41,118 nt of DNA from CAZBRS01 sp964494475 (GTDB lineage Bacteria; Myxococcota_A; UBA9042; CAZBRS01): assembly GCA_964494475.1 (NCBI GenBank), contig CAZBRS010000049.1, positions 1 to 41,118 of the forward strand, read 5' to 3'. The notes below the pieces were generated by a model. That model ran no database searches. It was given only the letters and a program-made list of their open reading frames with translations, and was not told the origin of the DNA. Of the stretch, positions 10,338-18,351 are shown in pieces (within the stretch, counting starts at the first letter, position 1; each line of letters opens with the position of its first letter). A program made the translations under genes and the position numbers.

Positions 10338-11540
10338 ATGAGCAAGGCCGTCATCGTCTCCGCCGCCCGCACGCCTCTCGGAAAGGCGCCGCGCGGCAAG
10401 CTCCGTTGGTCCCGTCCCGAGCACACGGGCGCCCTGGTCCTCAACAAGGTCGTCGAGCGTGCCGGCATCAAGCACGAAGAAGTGAACGACATCATCCTGG
10501 GCTGCGCGTTCCCCGAGGCCGAGCAGGGCATGAACTACGCCCGCGTCATCGGGCTCTACGCCGGCTTCCCCGACAGCGTGCCGGGCTTCACCATCAACCG
10601 CTTCTGCTCGTCGGGCCTCGAGAGCATCGCCATCGCCGCCAGCCGTATCATGGCCGGGTGGAACGACTGCATCATCGCCGGCGGCGTCGAGCACATGAGC
10701 CGCATCCCCATGGGCGGCAACAAGATCTCCGTCGACCTCGACGTGGCCAACAAGGCCATCGACGTCTACACCTCCATGGGCCTCACCGCCGAGAACGTGG
10801 TCGCCCGCTACGGCGCCGAGTTCAACCTGACCCGCGAAGAGCTCGACAAGTTCGCGGTCTGGAGCAACCAGAAGGCCGTGGCCGCCCAGAAGGGTGGTCT
10901 CTTCACCGAGCAGCTCGTCCCCGTGCCCTACAAGGCCTGGAGCGAAGACGGCAAGACCTTCGTGAACAAGGTTCACACCGAAGACGAAGGCCCCCGCGCC
11001 GACGCCTCGATGGAAGGCCTCGCCAAGCTGAAGCCCGTGTTCAAGGCCGGCGGCATCGTCACGGCCGGCAACAGCAGCCAGATGAACGACGGCGCCGCCG
11101 CCGTGCTGGTCATGTCCGAAGAGATGGCCAAGAAGAAGGGCCTCCCGATCCTGGCCTACTTCGAGAACTACCACGTCTCCGGCTGCAAGGCCGACGAGAT
11201 GGGCGTGGGCCCCGCCTACGCCATCCCCGACCTCCTGAAGAAGACGGGGCTCTCGGTCGCCGACATCGACCTGTGGGAGATCAACGAGGCCTTCGCCAGC
11301 CAGGCGCTGTACTCGTGCCGCAAGATCGGCATCGACCCGGGCTACATGGACCGTGTCAACGTCAACGGCGGCGCCATCGCCCTGGGCCACCCGCTCGGCT
11401 GCACCGGCTCCAAGCTGGCCACCCAGCTGCTCTACGAGATGAAGCGCCGCGACGGCCTCGGCCAGAAGATGAAGTACGGCGTCATCTCCATGTGCATCGG
11501 CGGCGGCATGGGCGCGGCCGGCCTCTTCCGGCGGCCGTAG
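10338..11540 (+). CDS. fadA: Acetyl-CoA acyltransferase (thiolase)
   Basis: 400 residues, usual for degradative thiolases. ATG 10338 has a strong GGAAGGAG upstream. Active-site residues are visible: nucleophile Cys90 in NRFCSSG, NEAFA, His351 in GGAIALGHPLG, and Cys386 in MCIGGGMG. It cleaves 3-ketoacyl-CoA to acetyl-CoA and a shortened acyl-CoA, and is expected to form the trifunctional beta-oxidation unit with the upstream dehydrogenase/hydratase. Both genes appear to be driven by the promoter at 7829. A biosynthetic acetoacetyl-CoA role is possible in principle but less likely given the neighbour. Confidence 0.95.
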   Translation: MSKAVIVSAARTPLGKAPRGKLRWSRPEHTGALVLNKVVERAGIKHEEVNDIILGCAFPEAEQGMNYARVIGLYAGFPDSVPGFTINRFCSSGLESIAIAASRIMAGWNDCIIAGGVEHMSRIPMGGNKISVDLDVANKAIDVYTSMGLTAENVVARYGAEFNLTREELDKFAVWSNQKAVAAQKGGLFTEQLVPVPYKAWSEDGKTFVNKVHTEDEGPRADASMEGLAKLKPVFKAGGIVTAGNSSQMNDGAAAVLVMSEEMAKKKGLPILAYFENYHVSGCKADEMGVGPAYAIPDLLKKTGLSVADIDLWEINEAFASQALYSCRKIGIDPGYMDRVNVNGGAIALGHPLGCTGSKLATQLLYEMKRRDGLGQKMKYGVISMCIGGGMGAAGLFRRP

Positions 11541-11558
11541 TCCCGACTCCGTCCTGAC

Positions 11559-11584
11559 GGCTCGGGGTTCCCCGGGCCTCTTCT
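11559..11584 (+). terminator. Probable terminator after the thiolase gene
   Basis: GGCTCGGGG / CCCCGGGCC form a stem at 11559-11578 with one G-T pair and a tight loop, followed by TCTTCT. It starts 19 bases after the thiolase stop. The tail is T-rich but interrupted. Confidence 0.45.
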
Positions 11585-11650
11585 CCCTACACCTCTTTCC
11601 TGCAAAGCGTCACCGCGCACGCGGGGCTCTCCTTGTCGAGCGCTCCGCGC

Positions 11651-11656
11651 TATACT
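11651..11656 (+). promoter_or_regulatory. Possible -10 element (TATACT)
   Basis: TATACT 29 bases before the ATG at 11686 is one of the few AT-rich hexamers in this GC-rich stretch. No good -35 box is found at 16-18 bases; TTGTCG at 11633 is only 12 bases away. Read it as a weak candidate. Confidence 0.3.
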
Positions 11657-11685
11657 TAAGGGGTTCCACGCACTCCGAGGCGACG

Positions 11686-12126
11686 ATGTCCACGTCGATC
11701 ACGATCAACGGCAAGACCTACGCCAGCGTCGACGCGATGCCCGCGGCGGACCGCGCGCTCTGGCAGCAGGCCCAGGCCCTGTTGGCGCAGGCCGAGGCCC
11801 GGGGCGGGGGCCAGGCGAGCTTCCAGTCGTCCAGTCAGAGCGTCACGATCGACGGACGGACCTACGGCAGCCAGGACGACCTGCCGCCCCAGGTCCGGGC
11901 GAAGCACCAGGCCGCGCTGGCGGCCATGGACGGCCTGCTGGGCCCCGCCGCCACGCCCCGCGTCGCTCCGGCGCCCGCGGTCGAACCGACGCGCCGACCC
12001 TCGGATCCCGTCTTCGTCGACGAGCGCGATCTGCCCCACGGAAAGGGCGGGTTCGTCGCGGGCCTGCTGGTCGGCCTCGTGGTCGCCGTCGGTGCCCTGG
12101 CGGCGGCCTACTTCCTCGCCCGCTGA
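11686..12126 (+). CDS. Tail-anchored protein with duplicated ITINGKTY motif
   Basis: 146 residues; ATG 11686 with GAGG upstream. The N-terminal half contains the same motif twice: ITINGKTYASVDAMP at ~5-19 and VTIDGRTYGSQDDLPP at ~50-65. Each is followed by a helix rich in Ala and Gln (WQQAQALLAQ; HQAALAAM). A Pro/Ala linker and a polar stretch follow, then one membrane helix at ~123-144 ending AAAYFLAR. There is no N-terminal signal, so the protein is probably tail-anchored with the repeats in the cytoplasm. I do not recognise the family. It lies just upstream of the AAA+ operon on the same strand, but that operon has its own promoter. Confidence 0.7.
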   Translation: MSTSITINGKTYASVDAMPAADRALWQQAQALLAQAEARGGGQASFQSSSQSVTIDGRTYGSQDDLPPQVRAKHQAALAAMDGLLGPAATPRVAPAPAVEPTRRPSDPVFVDERDLPHGKGGFVAGLLVGLVVAVGALAAAYFLAR

Positions 12127-12216
12127 CAGGCTCGCCGAGAACAACGTTTCGGGCGAGCCAGGGAGAGGAACCCGACCGACCGTCGACCCGTCCCTGGCGC
12201 CTCCGGCCGCGTGGCC

Positions 12217-12245
12217 TTGACAACGGCTCGGCCTCTTCCGACAAT
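12217..12245 (+). promoter_or_regulatory. Sigma-70-type promoter of the AAA+ operon
   Basis: TTGACA at 12217-12222, exactly 17 bases, then GACAAT at 12240-12245 (4 of 6 matches). It is followed by a leader of about 80 bases up to GGAGG (12323-12327) and ATG 12333. It sits in the 206-base gap between the tail-anchored protein gene and the operon. Confidence 0.6.
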
Positions 12246-12332
12246 GACGACATCGGACAGAAAACGCTGAATGCACGAGCCGCTCGAGTCCCCTCGCCGC
12301 TGCGGCCCTGGCATCCACCGGTGGAGGATCCC

Positions 12333-13403
12333 ATGACGGTCACCCCCAACCAGCAGACCGAGAACCAGCCGGCGCAGCAGCAGCAGGCCGAGCCCCAGCC
12401 CCAGCAGGCCGAGCAGCGAGACCAGCAGGCGCAGCAGGGGGGCGGCTACGATTACGCGGCCGCCATCGCCAAGCACAAGCGCAACGTCAAGAAGCTCGAC
12501 GAGCTGATCACCGCGGGCGTGAAGGACGCCAAGGACAAGAAGAAGGACTCCGACTACGGCGTCAAGTGGCCGAACTCGGCCCAGTGGATCGGCGAGGCCA
12601 AGAAGACGGCCCTGCACGCGCTGACCAAGACGCACGACTCCGATGCGCGCGTCCAGGGCGCGGGACAGGCTGCGCCCGCCAACGTGGCGCGCTTCGGGGT
12701 CGAGGCCGCGGTCCCGGCCGATTCCACCTACGACAAGGACGACGCGGCCAGCCTGCGCAACATCGACATCGACGGGGCCAACACAGGCGGCTGGCGCATG
12801 GCGGGCAAGATCGCGATCGTCGAGCCCGTCGATCAGGGCGACAAGCAGCTGAAGGGCACCATCGTCCACGAGGTGCAGCACGACGCCGACAAGCACACGG
12901 GCGCGTCGGCCGAGCGGTACAAGAGCGAGTTCCGGGCGTACTGGGTCGACCAGACCTTCAAGGCCGAGAGCGCCGCGGCGGGTTCGGCCGCGTCGGAAGA
13001 GGTCGCCGGGTTCACGGTGGCCTTCACCAACAAGCGCCAGCGAGCCATCTTCAAGCACCTGTACGCCGAGTACCCCTACGTGTCGGCGAGCTGGGAGAAC
13101 GAAGACTTCCGCAAGGTCGTCGAGGCCATGAAGAAGCCCGACAGCGTCAACTGGGTGAACTCGCCCCGCATCGACGACCTCTACGCCGAGCTGCAGAAAG
13201 AGAAGCCCTCGGCCGGCGACGTCGACAAGAAGGTCACGGCGCTGACGGCCGAAGACAAGACCGCCATCAAGGGCTCGAAGATGAAAGGGACCTGGCTCGC
13301 CCTCATCCAGGGCCGGGTCTCGGACGGCACGCTGAAGAAGGCGCACCTCGCCAAGCTGGCCTCGGGGCTGGAGTGGCCGGAGCTGAAGACCCTGAAGAAG
13401 TAG
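12333..13403 (+). CDS. HExxHD metallopeptidase-like protein with Gln-rich N-terminus
   Basis: 356 residues from ATG 12333; GGAGG at 12323-12327 favours it over GTG 12321. Residues ~6-36 are a low-complexity Gln/Pro/Glu/Ala tail, typical of a disordered N-terminus, and no signal peptide is seen. The core has TIVHEVQHDAD: His179, Glu180 and His183 form a zinc HExxH site, and Glu199 in KSEFRAYW is well placed as a third ligand. The C-terminal ~130 residues are charged and helical (Lys/Glu-rich). I recall similar HExxH...EFRAYW proteins beside contractile injection systems, where they are thought to be cargo, but I could not check this. It is the first gene of the AAA+ operon, 10 bases before the next gene. 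Proteolytic activity is inferred from the motif only. Confidence 0.75.
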   Translation: MTVTPNQQTENQPAQQQQAEPQPQQAEQRDQQAQQGGGYDYAAAIAKHKRNVKKLDELITAGVKDAKDKKKDSDYGVKWPNSAQWIGEAKKTALHALTKTHDSDARVQGAGQAAPANVARFGVEAAVPADSTYDKDDAASLRNIDIDGANTGGWRMAGKIAIVEPVDQGDKQLKGTIVHEVQHDADKHTGASAERYKSEFRAYWVDQTFKAESAAAGSAASEEVAGFTVAFTNKRQRAIFKHLYAEYPYVSASWENEDFRKVVEAMKKPDSVNWVNSPRIDDLYAELQKEKPSAGDVDKKVTALTAEDKTAIKGSKMKGTWLALIQGRVSDGTLKKAHLAKLASGLEWPELKTLKK

Positions 13404-13413
13404 CGGAGCCCGC

Positions 13414-13845
13414 ATGCGAAACGGCGCACCGATGTCCCTGGCCGTGGCCGCCCTCGTGCTGTGTACGGGCTGGACCTGCAGCCGTCCCTCTGCGCCGGCG
13501 GCGGTCGAGGCCCTGCCCGCGCCGACCGAGGTGATGCTGTGGAGCCTCTCGGACCCCGACGCCTCGGTGGGCGACGCGCGCCTGCACCTGGTCGACGTCA
13601 AGGAGCGCTTCGTCCAGGTCGACGGCGTCCGGCGCGAGAGCCCCCGGGCCACGGTCGAGGTCCACGTGGGCGGCGCCGTCCGAACCGTGATCCTGGACCC
13701 TGCCGTCCCGGTCGACGACGGCCGGTGGCGCCTGCGACTGCTCGATGGCGGGGTGGCTCGACAGGATCCCGCGGGACCCGAGCAGGCGTTCGCGAAGATC
13801 CGGATCGAGCCCGTGGCGGACACCCCGACCGCCGGGACGCCATGA
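13414..13845 (+). CDS. Small exported protein, possible lipoprotein
   Basis: 143 residues; ATG 13414 has GGAG five bases upstream. An N-terminal hydrophobic segment (residues ~7-18) precedes two cysteines (LVLC and GWTC). Neither fits a strict lipobox because the residue before Cys is Leu or Thr, so lipid attachment is uncertain. The mature part looks beta-rich (RLHLVDVKERFVQVDG, ATVEVHVGG, VRTVILDP). No family is recognised. The stop overlaps the next start as ATGA, so it is translationally coupled within the operon. Confidence 0.65.
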   Translation: MRNGAPMSLAVAALVLCTGWTCSRPSAPAAVEALPAPTEVMLWSLSDPDASVGDARLHLVDVKERFVQVDGVRRESPRATVEVHVGGAVRTVILDPAVPVDDGRWRLRLLDGGVARQDPAGPEQAFAKIRIEPVADTPTAGTP

Positions 13846-14858
13846 CCGGCGACGTCCAACGGGGAGACCTCGAGGCCCTCGAGGCGTGCGAGGACGGGCT
13901 CGCGTGGTTCGACAGCGCGTGGCCGGAGGGGAGCGTCGACAGCGCGGGCGGCCTCGAGAGGCTGCTGCGTGACGAGCGCCGCGACTACCTGGTCTGGATC
14001 GGGTTCCGCTATCCTCACCTGCGAGCCCTCGGCGGCCCCGACCTGAAACGGTCGGTGCTGGGGCCCCGGCACGAGGCGCTGTTCCGCCTTCACGACGGGC
14101 TGCCCGCGGTCCGCTGGCTGCAGGGCACCGCGGCCGGCGTGGGGCACCTCCAGAGCGCGGTCGATGCTCACGTGCGCGCCCTGGGAGCCTTCGGATGCCC
14201 GCCGCGGCGGCTGTTCACGCCCGTGACCACGCTGTCGCACGCCGCGGCGTGGGCGGCAGCGGCGCCCTACGGAACCCCGGAGCCGCGAGGCGACGCCGAT
14301 CCCCCCCACGACTGGGCCCGCCAGTGGCGGGCGGCCTTCGAGGCCTCCGTCAGGGGCGACGACGATCGGGCCGTGGGCCGCGCGATCGAAGAGGCCGCCG
14401 CCGCAGACGGTCCAGCCGCCGGCGAGGGCCCCGATCCAGGCGAGCAGGGACTCCTCGCCAGGCGCAGCGTACGGGCCTGGCTCGACCGGACCCTGGCGCC
14501 CATCGACGCGGTCGCCCGACAGGTCCGGCAGGCCGTCGGCGACGAGGCCCACCGCGAGGTGTTCGCCGTGGCGCGCGACCTGTTCGCCCACGCGGCGCAC
14601 ACCGACCCGGCCTGGCGCCGGGCTGCCGCAGCGCTCGACGCAGCCCGCGACGAGGCCGACAACGGCGCGAAGGCGGCGTTCCTTGCGGCCGCGGGCGTAG
14701 CGTCTGCGGCCCGCGCCGACCTCTGCGGCCATGCGCTGTGGCTGCTGGCCGAGCCCGACTCGGCCGATCCCTTCGCACCCCTCGTGCGCCTGTGGCAACA
14801 GGGCTTGTGGCCCGTCGGATGCCTCGCGGACATCTTCGCCCTCGGCACCGTCGGGTGA
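13842..14858 (+). CDS. Helical protein of unknown function in the AAA+ operon
   Basis: 338 residues from ATG 13842, which overlaps the preceding stop. It is rich in Ala, Arg, Asp and Trp and appears mostly alpha-helical (for example WRRAAAALDAARDEADNGAKAAFLAA). There is no signal peptide, no membrane segment and no motif I recognise. His and Cys are scattered (GCPPRRLF, DLCGHALWLL, VGCLADIF). As the third of five tightly packed genes before the AAA+ ATPase, it is a plausible adaptor or substrate of that ATPase. This is inferred from context only. Confidence 0.65.
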   Translation: MTGDVQRGDLEALEACEDGLAWFDSAWPEGSVDSAGGLERLLRDERRDYLVWIGFRYPHLRALGGPDLKRSVLGPRHEALFRLHDGLPAVRWLQGTAAGVGHLQSAVDAHVRALGAFGCPPRRLFTPVTTLSHAAAWAAAAPYGTPEPRGDADPPHDWARQWRAAFEASVRGDDDRAVGRAIEEAAAADGPAAGEGPDPGEQGLLARRSVRAWLDRTLAPIDAVARQVRQAVGDEAHREVFAVARDLFAHAAHTDPAWRRAAAALDAARDEADNGAKAAFLAAAGVASAARADLCGHALWLLAEPDSADPFAPLVRLWQQGLWPVGCLADIFALGTVG

Positions 14859-14873
14859 CCGGAAGGAGCCGCC

Positions 14874-15224
14874 ATGAACCCGTCGCCCCACCCCACGAAC
14901 GCCCCGGTGGCCCACCTCCCGGATGGGAGCGCGAAGCTCCGGCTCTGCCCGGCCGGCCCGGATCGCGCCACCGTCTTCGGCAGGACGATCGTCCTCGAGA
15001 CGGCCCGGTACTCCCTGTCACGCGGCGCCGACGGCCGAATGCGCGAGGTGCCCCAGGCCCACGTGCGGGTCTTCGAACCCGAAGCCGGCGCGGGCCTGCT
15101 CCGAATCCTGACGGGGCGCACCCCGGTCGAGGCGCCCGGAGTCCTGCTGGTCCTCGACGACGTCACCGACGGAGACGGGCGCATGGAGGCCACGCTGGTC
15201 GTCCGCCCCCGGGAGGGAACGTGA
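14874..15224 (+). CDS. Small beta-rich protein of unknown function
   Basis: 116 residues; ATG 14874 has GGAAGGAG upstream. Alternating strands are likely (AKLRLCPAG, ATVFGRTIVLETARYSL, AHVRVFEP, GVLLVLDDV, MEATLVVRP). There is no signal or membrane segment and only one cysteine. The final codons overlap the ATPase start (GTGA at 15221-15224), so the two should be made together. No family is recognised. Confidence 0.65.
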   Translation: MNPSPHPTNAPVAHLPDGSAKLRLCPAGPDRATVFGRTIVLETARYSLSRGADGRMREVPQAHVRVFEPEAGAGLLRILTGRTPVEAPGVLLVLDDVTDGDGRMEATLVVRPREGT

Positions 15225-17302
15225 CCTCGACCGCCAGCCGGCGACGCTCCCTCGATGCCTTCTGTCGTCGGTGCGTGGCCCACGTTCGGTTCGCGTCGGC
15301 CGCCGACGAAGGCGAGCGACGCGCGGCCGAAGACCGCCTGCACGCCATCGACCGGGAGCTCGCGGCGCTGCATCTGGATCGCGGCAGCCCCTTCGAGGCG
15401 TTGGCCGACCAGTTCGGCCTCGACGCCCTCGAGCGCGAGCTCCTGCTCTTCCTCGTCGCGTGGTCCGTCTACCCCGAGCTCTCGGAGTTGCTGCGTGACG
15501 GGCGTCCCGACCGGTCCGTGCCCCGCGTCGACGAGGTCGCCGACGCGCTCGAACGCCGCGGCCCCGAGCGCCTCGACGTCCGCGCGGCGCTCTCCCCCGG
15601 GGCTCGCCTCGAGGCCTGCGGCTGCGTCGAGATCGACGGCCCGTCCGAGGCCGGCCCCGCGTCCGACGTGGGGCGCTTCTCCGTGCACGCGGCGCCCCAC
15701 GTGGTCGACTGGCTCTGGGGAGAGGGGCCCGTCCCCGCCTGGGCCCGCGCATTCCTCGACCTCTCCGAGCCGCGCGAGACCCTGGCCGATTGCCGCCTCG
15801 ACGCCGGCTGCGAAGAGAGGTTGCATCTCCTGGTCCAAGGCCAGCGCGCGGGCTCGGACGACAACGCCGAGGCCGGCTACGTGGTGGTGACCGGTGCCCG
15901 GGGGACCGGAAAGACCGGGATCGCGCGGGCCCTGGCCGGGAGCCTCGGCAAGCGCGTCGCGCGGGTGTCGATCCCCGCGCTCGTGGCCGCGGCGGAGCCC
16001 GGGGCCGTCGCGCGCACGCTCCGGGCGAGCGCGCGCGTGGCGGCGTTCCACGAAGCGCTCCTCGTCCTCGACGACATCGACGGGCTCCTCGAACCCCTGG
16101 CGCCCGAACGCTCGGCCCTGCGGGCCCTGCTCCAGTCGAGGCCGGGACTGACCGTGGTCACGGTGCAAGACGTCGAACGCGTGGAGACGTCGTTGACCGA
16201 CGGGGCCCTCATGGTCGTGTACCTGCAGCCTCCCGACCCGACCGAGCGGCGGGCCCTCTGGGAGCAGCGACTGGCCGACGTCGAGCGCCGCACGGGGCAG
16301 GCCGCGAGGCCGAACGCCGCGACCCTGGACGTGCTGGCCCGCAAGTACCGCTTCTCGGCGCACCAGATCGGGGTGGCGGTCGCCATGGGCCTGGCCGACC
16401 TGGAGGACGGCGAGGGAGACCCCTCGGTCGACGAGGCGCTCGAGCGCGCCGCCCGGGCGCTGCTGCCGCCTCAGCTCGAGCGCTTGTCCGTGAAGGTCCC
16501 CTCCGATCTCAGCTTCTCCGACCTGGTCCTGCCGCTCGAGGCCCGCCAGCAGCTCGAGGAGTTCGTGGCGGCGTGCCGGCATCGCCTGTGGGTGCTGGAG
16601 AACTGGGGCTTCGGGCGGCGCCTGGTGCGCGGACACGGTATCGCGGCCATGTTCAACGGCGAGTCCGGTACGGGCAAGACCCTGGCCGCCGGCATCCTGG
16701 CCCACGAGATCGGGCGGCCGATGTACCGCGTGAACCTCTCGCAGCTCGTCGACAAGTACGTGGGCGAGACCGAGAAGAACATCGAGCGCATCTTCCAGGC
16801 CGCCCAGGCGGTCCAGGCCATCCTGCTCTTCGACGAGGCCGACGCGCTGTTCTCCCAGCGCGTTCAGGTGGGCTCGTCCATGGATCGCTTCGCGAACCTG
16901 CAGACGAACACCCTGCTCCAGGAGATCGAAGCGTACGACGGCATCTCGATCCTGACCACCAACCTCGACCGCAACATCGACCCCGCGTTTCGCCGCCGAA
17001 TCCAGTTTCACGTCGAGTTTCCCTTCCCCGCGGCCGACGAGCGCGCCGAGCTGTGGCGCCGCCTGCTGCCCGCGAGCGTGCCGACCGACGGGTCGCTCGA
17101 TTTTCGACGCCTGGGGGCGCGCTTCGAGATCTCGGGGGGGAACATCCGCAACGCGCTGCTGCGGGGCGCCTACCGGGCGAGGGAGCACGACAGGCCCCTC
17201 GCGATGGCCGACGTGGAGGAGGCCGCCGCCTTCGAGTGCCGCGCGGCGGGCAAGCTGGTCAAGACGTCTGCCACCGCCTCGACCCCGACCACCCCGGGCT
17301 GA
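15221..17302 (+). CDS. Two-module AAA+ ATPase, eCIS (Afp15/PVC15) type
   Basis: 693 residues from GTG 15221, preceded by GGGAGGG and overlapping the previous stop. Residues 1-~200 look like the helical/winged-helix N-terminal region of this class. Module 1 has a Walker A GARGTGKT (225-232) and LLVLDDID (Asp284/Asp285). Module 2 is canonical: GESGTGKT with Lys486, LLFDEADALF with Asp538/Glu539, sensor-like TTNLDRNID, and FRRRIQF with arginine-finger candidates. The GETEKNIERIF and FDEADALFSQR wording is what I remember from the conserved ATPase of extracellular contractile injection systems. No sheath, tube, baseplate or spike gene is in the window, so here the ATPase works with four small neighbours or with genes elsewhere. 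It should be cytoplasmic and hexameric. Confidence 0.85.
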   Translation: MTSTASRRRSLDAFCRRCVAHVRFASAADEGERRAAEDRLHAIDRELAALHLDRGSPFEALADQFGLDALERELLLFLVAWSVYPELSELLRDGRPDRSVPRVDEVADALERRGPERLDVRAALSPGARLEACGCVEIDGPSEAGPASDVGRFSVHAAPHVVDWLWGEGPVPAWARAFLDLSEPRETLADCRLDAGCEERLHLLVQGQRAGSDDNAEAGYVVVTGARGTGKTGIARALAGSLGKRVARVSIPALVAAAEPGAVARTLRASARVAAFHEALLVLDDIDGLLEPLAPERSALRALLQSRPGLTVVTVQDVERVETSLTDGALMVVYLQPPDPTERRALWEQRLADVERRTGQAARPNAATLDVLARKYRFSAHQIGVAVAMGLADLEDGEGDPSVDEALERAARALLPPQLERLSVKVPSDLSFSDLVLPLEARQQLEEFVAACRHRLWVLENWGFGRRLVRGHGIAAMFNGESGTGKTLAAGILAHEIGRPMYRVNLSQLVDKYVGETEKNIERIFQAAQAVQAILLFDEADALFSQRVQVGSSMDRFANLQTNTLLQEIEAYDGISILTTNLDRNIDPAFRRRIQFHVEFPFPAADERAELWRRLLPASVPTDGSLDFRRLGARFEISGGNIRNALLRGAYRAREHDRPLAMADVEEAAAFECRAAGKLVKTSATASTPTTPG

Positions 17303-17322
17303 CCGCGATCCGAGGATCGCCC

Positions 17323-18351
17323 CTACATCCACACCCCGAAGCGCAGCCGCCAGAGGAGCGCGGGGCCCGCGGCCAGGGCGAGCACCAGCGCCAGGGCGAG
17401 CAGGAGGCGCGCGACTCCCCGGCGCGCGCGTCGGACGGCGTGGGACCGAACGTCGGGGGCCCCGCGGGCGACGCGGTCCAGCACCACCGCTGCCAGCCCT
17501 TCGACCAGCACGACCGCCACGCCCGCCAGCAGCGGCAGGCCCAGCGCGCGGTTCTCGGGCCTCAGAAGGCACCACAGGCAGTGGTGCTCCAGCACCCCGT
17601 AGTGGTAGGCCACCAGCACGCGCTCCAGGGTCACCCACGTCAGCCCTGCCCACGCGACGGCGGCCAATGCCAGCCAGCGACCGCCCCACGGGAGCCGTGC
17701 GCGGGAGCGCAGTCGGCCGAACGCAACGGCCAGCAGCAGGGCCGAGGCCGACGCCCAGAGGGCGACCAGCATCGGCTCGAGCGGCGCCCCCGGCGCCAGC
17801 AGCGAAGCCCCCACGCGGTCGCCCCCATAGACGACGGTGCAGCAATCGACCGGATGGGCCGGGTCGAGGGCGACGAAGCCCTGCACCGTATCGAGGAACG
17901 CGAGCGCCGCCAGGGGCAGCGCGAGCAGCAACGTTCGCGCGGTGGTCGGCACGAGCAGGCCCCGCGGGTTCCGGCTGTCGAGGCGGTCGAGCAGGCTCCA
18001 GACACCCAGAACGCCGAGCCCGGCCCCTCGCAGGATCAACGCGCGGGGACCTGCCGTCTGCATGGCCCGCAGCACGCCCGTGCCGCACATGGCCCCGGGC
18101 ACGAGGGTCGGGAGCACCACGGCGACCGCGACGAGCCAGGCCAGGCAGGACCCCAGCCAGAGCCACGCGGCGGCCCGTCCGAGGGGAGCCGTCGCGTCGA
18201 TCTCGGACTCCAGCGCCAGTTGGCCCGGCGCCGACGCGGCGGGGTCCCACGCGAGCACGACGCGCAGCGCCGTTCGGGCCGCGACCGCCAGCAGGACCAG
18301 CGCGGCCAGATCGACCACGCCGATCACCACGAGCAGGGGGTGCGCGATCAC
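17323..18351 (-). CDS. Polytopic membrane protein with CC and HHCxxC motifs
   Basis: 342 residues from GTG 18351, which overlaps the ABC ATPase stop (GTGA). About eight membrane helices are visible. Two cysteine sites stand out: HPVDCCTVVYGG in the middle and YHYGVLEHHCLWCLLRPE later, the second combining His and CxxC. Such spacing would suit thiol redox chemistry or metal handling at the membrane face. I do not recognise the family. It is the last gene of a minus-strand unit, nosL-ftsX-like-ABC-this gene, so it probably serves the same copper-related pathway. The VKOR/DsbB families also pair cysteines in a helical bundle, but I see no clear match. Confidence 0.75.
   Translation of the reverse strand: MIAHPLLVVIGVVDLAALVLLAVAARTALRVVLAWDPAASAPGQLALESEIDATAPLGRAAAWLWLGSCLAWLVAVAVVLPTLVPGAMCGTGVLRAMQTAGPRALILRGAGLGVLGVWSLLDRLDSRNPRGLLVPTTARTLLLALPLAALAFLDTVQGFVALDPAHPVDCCTVVYGGDRVGASLLAPGAPLEPMLVALWASASALLLAVAFGRLRSRARLPWGGRWLALAAVAWAGLTWVTLERVLVAYHYGVLEHHCLWCLLRPENRALGLPLLAGVAVVLVEGLAAVVLDRVARGAPDVRSHAVRRARRGVARLLLALALVLALAAGPALLWRLRFGVWM

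Noticed and set aside
11686..17302. A complete contractile injection system
   Set aside because: Only the ATPase type is suggestive. No sheath, tube, baseplate, spike or tape-measure gene is found on either strand of the window.
14267..18250. 1327-codon minus-strand frame over the AAA+ gene
   Set aside because: It overlaps an ATPase with two complete Walker sites on the plus strand and has an Arg/Gly-rich composition typical of a shadow frame.
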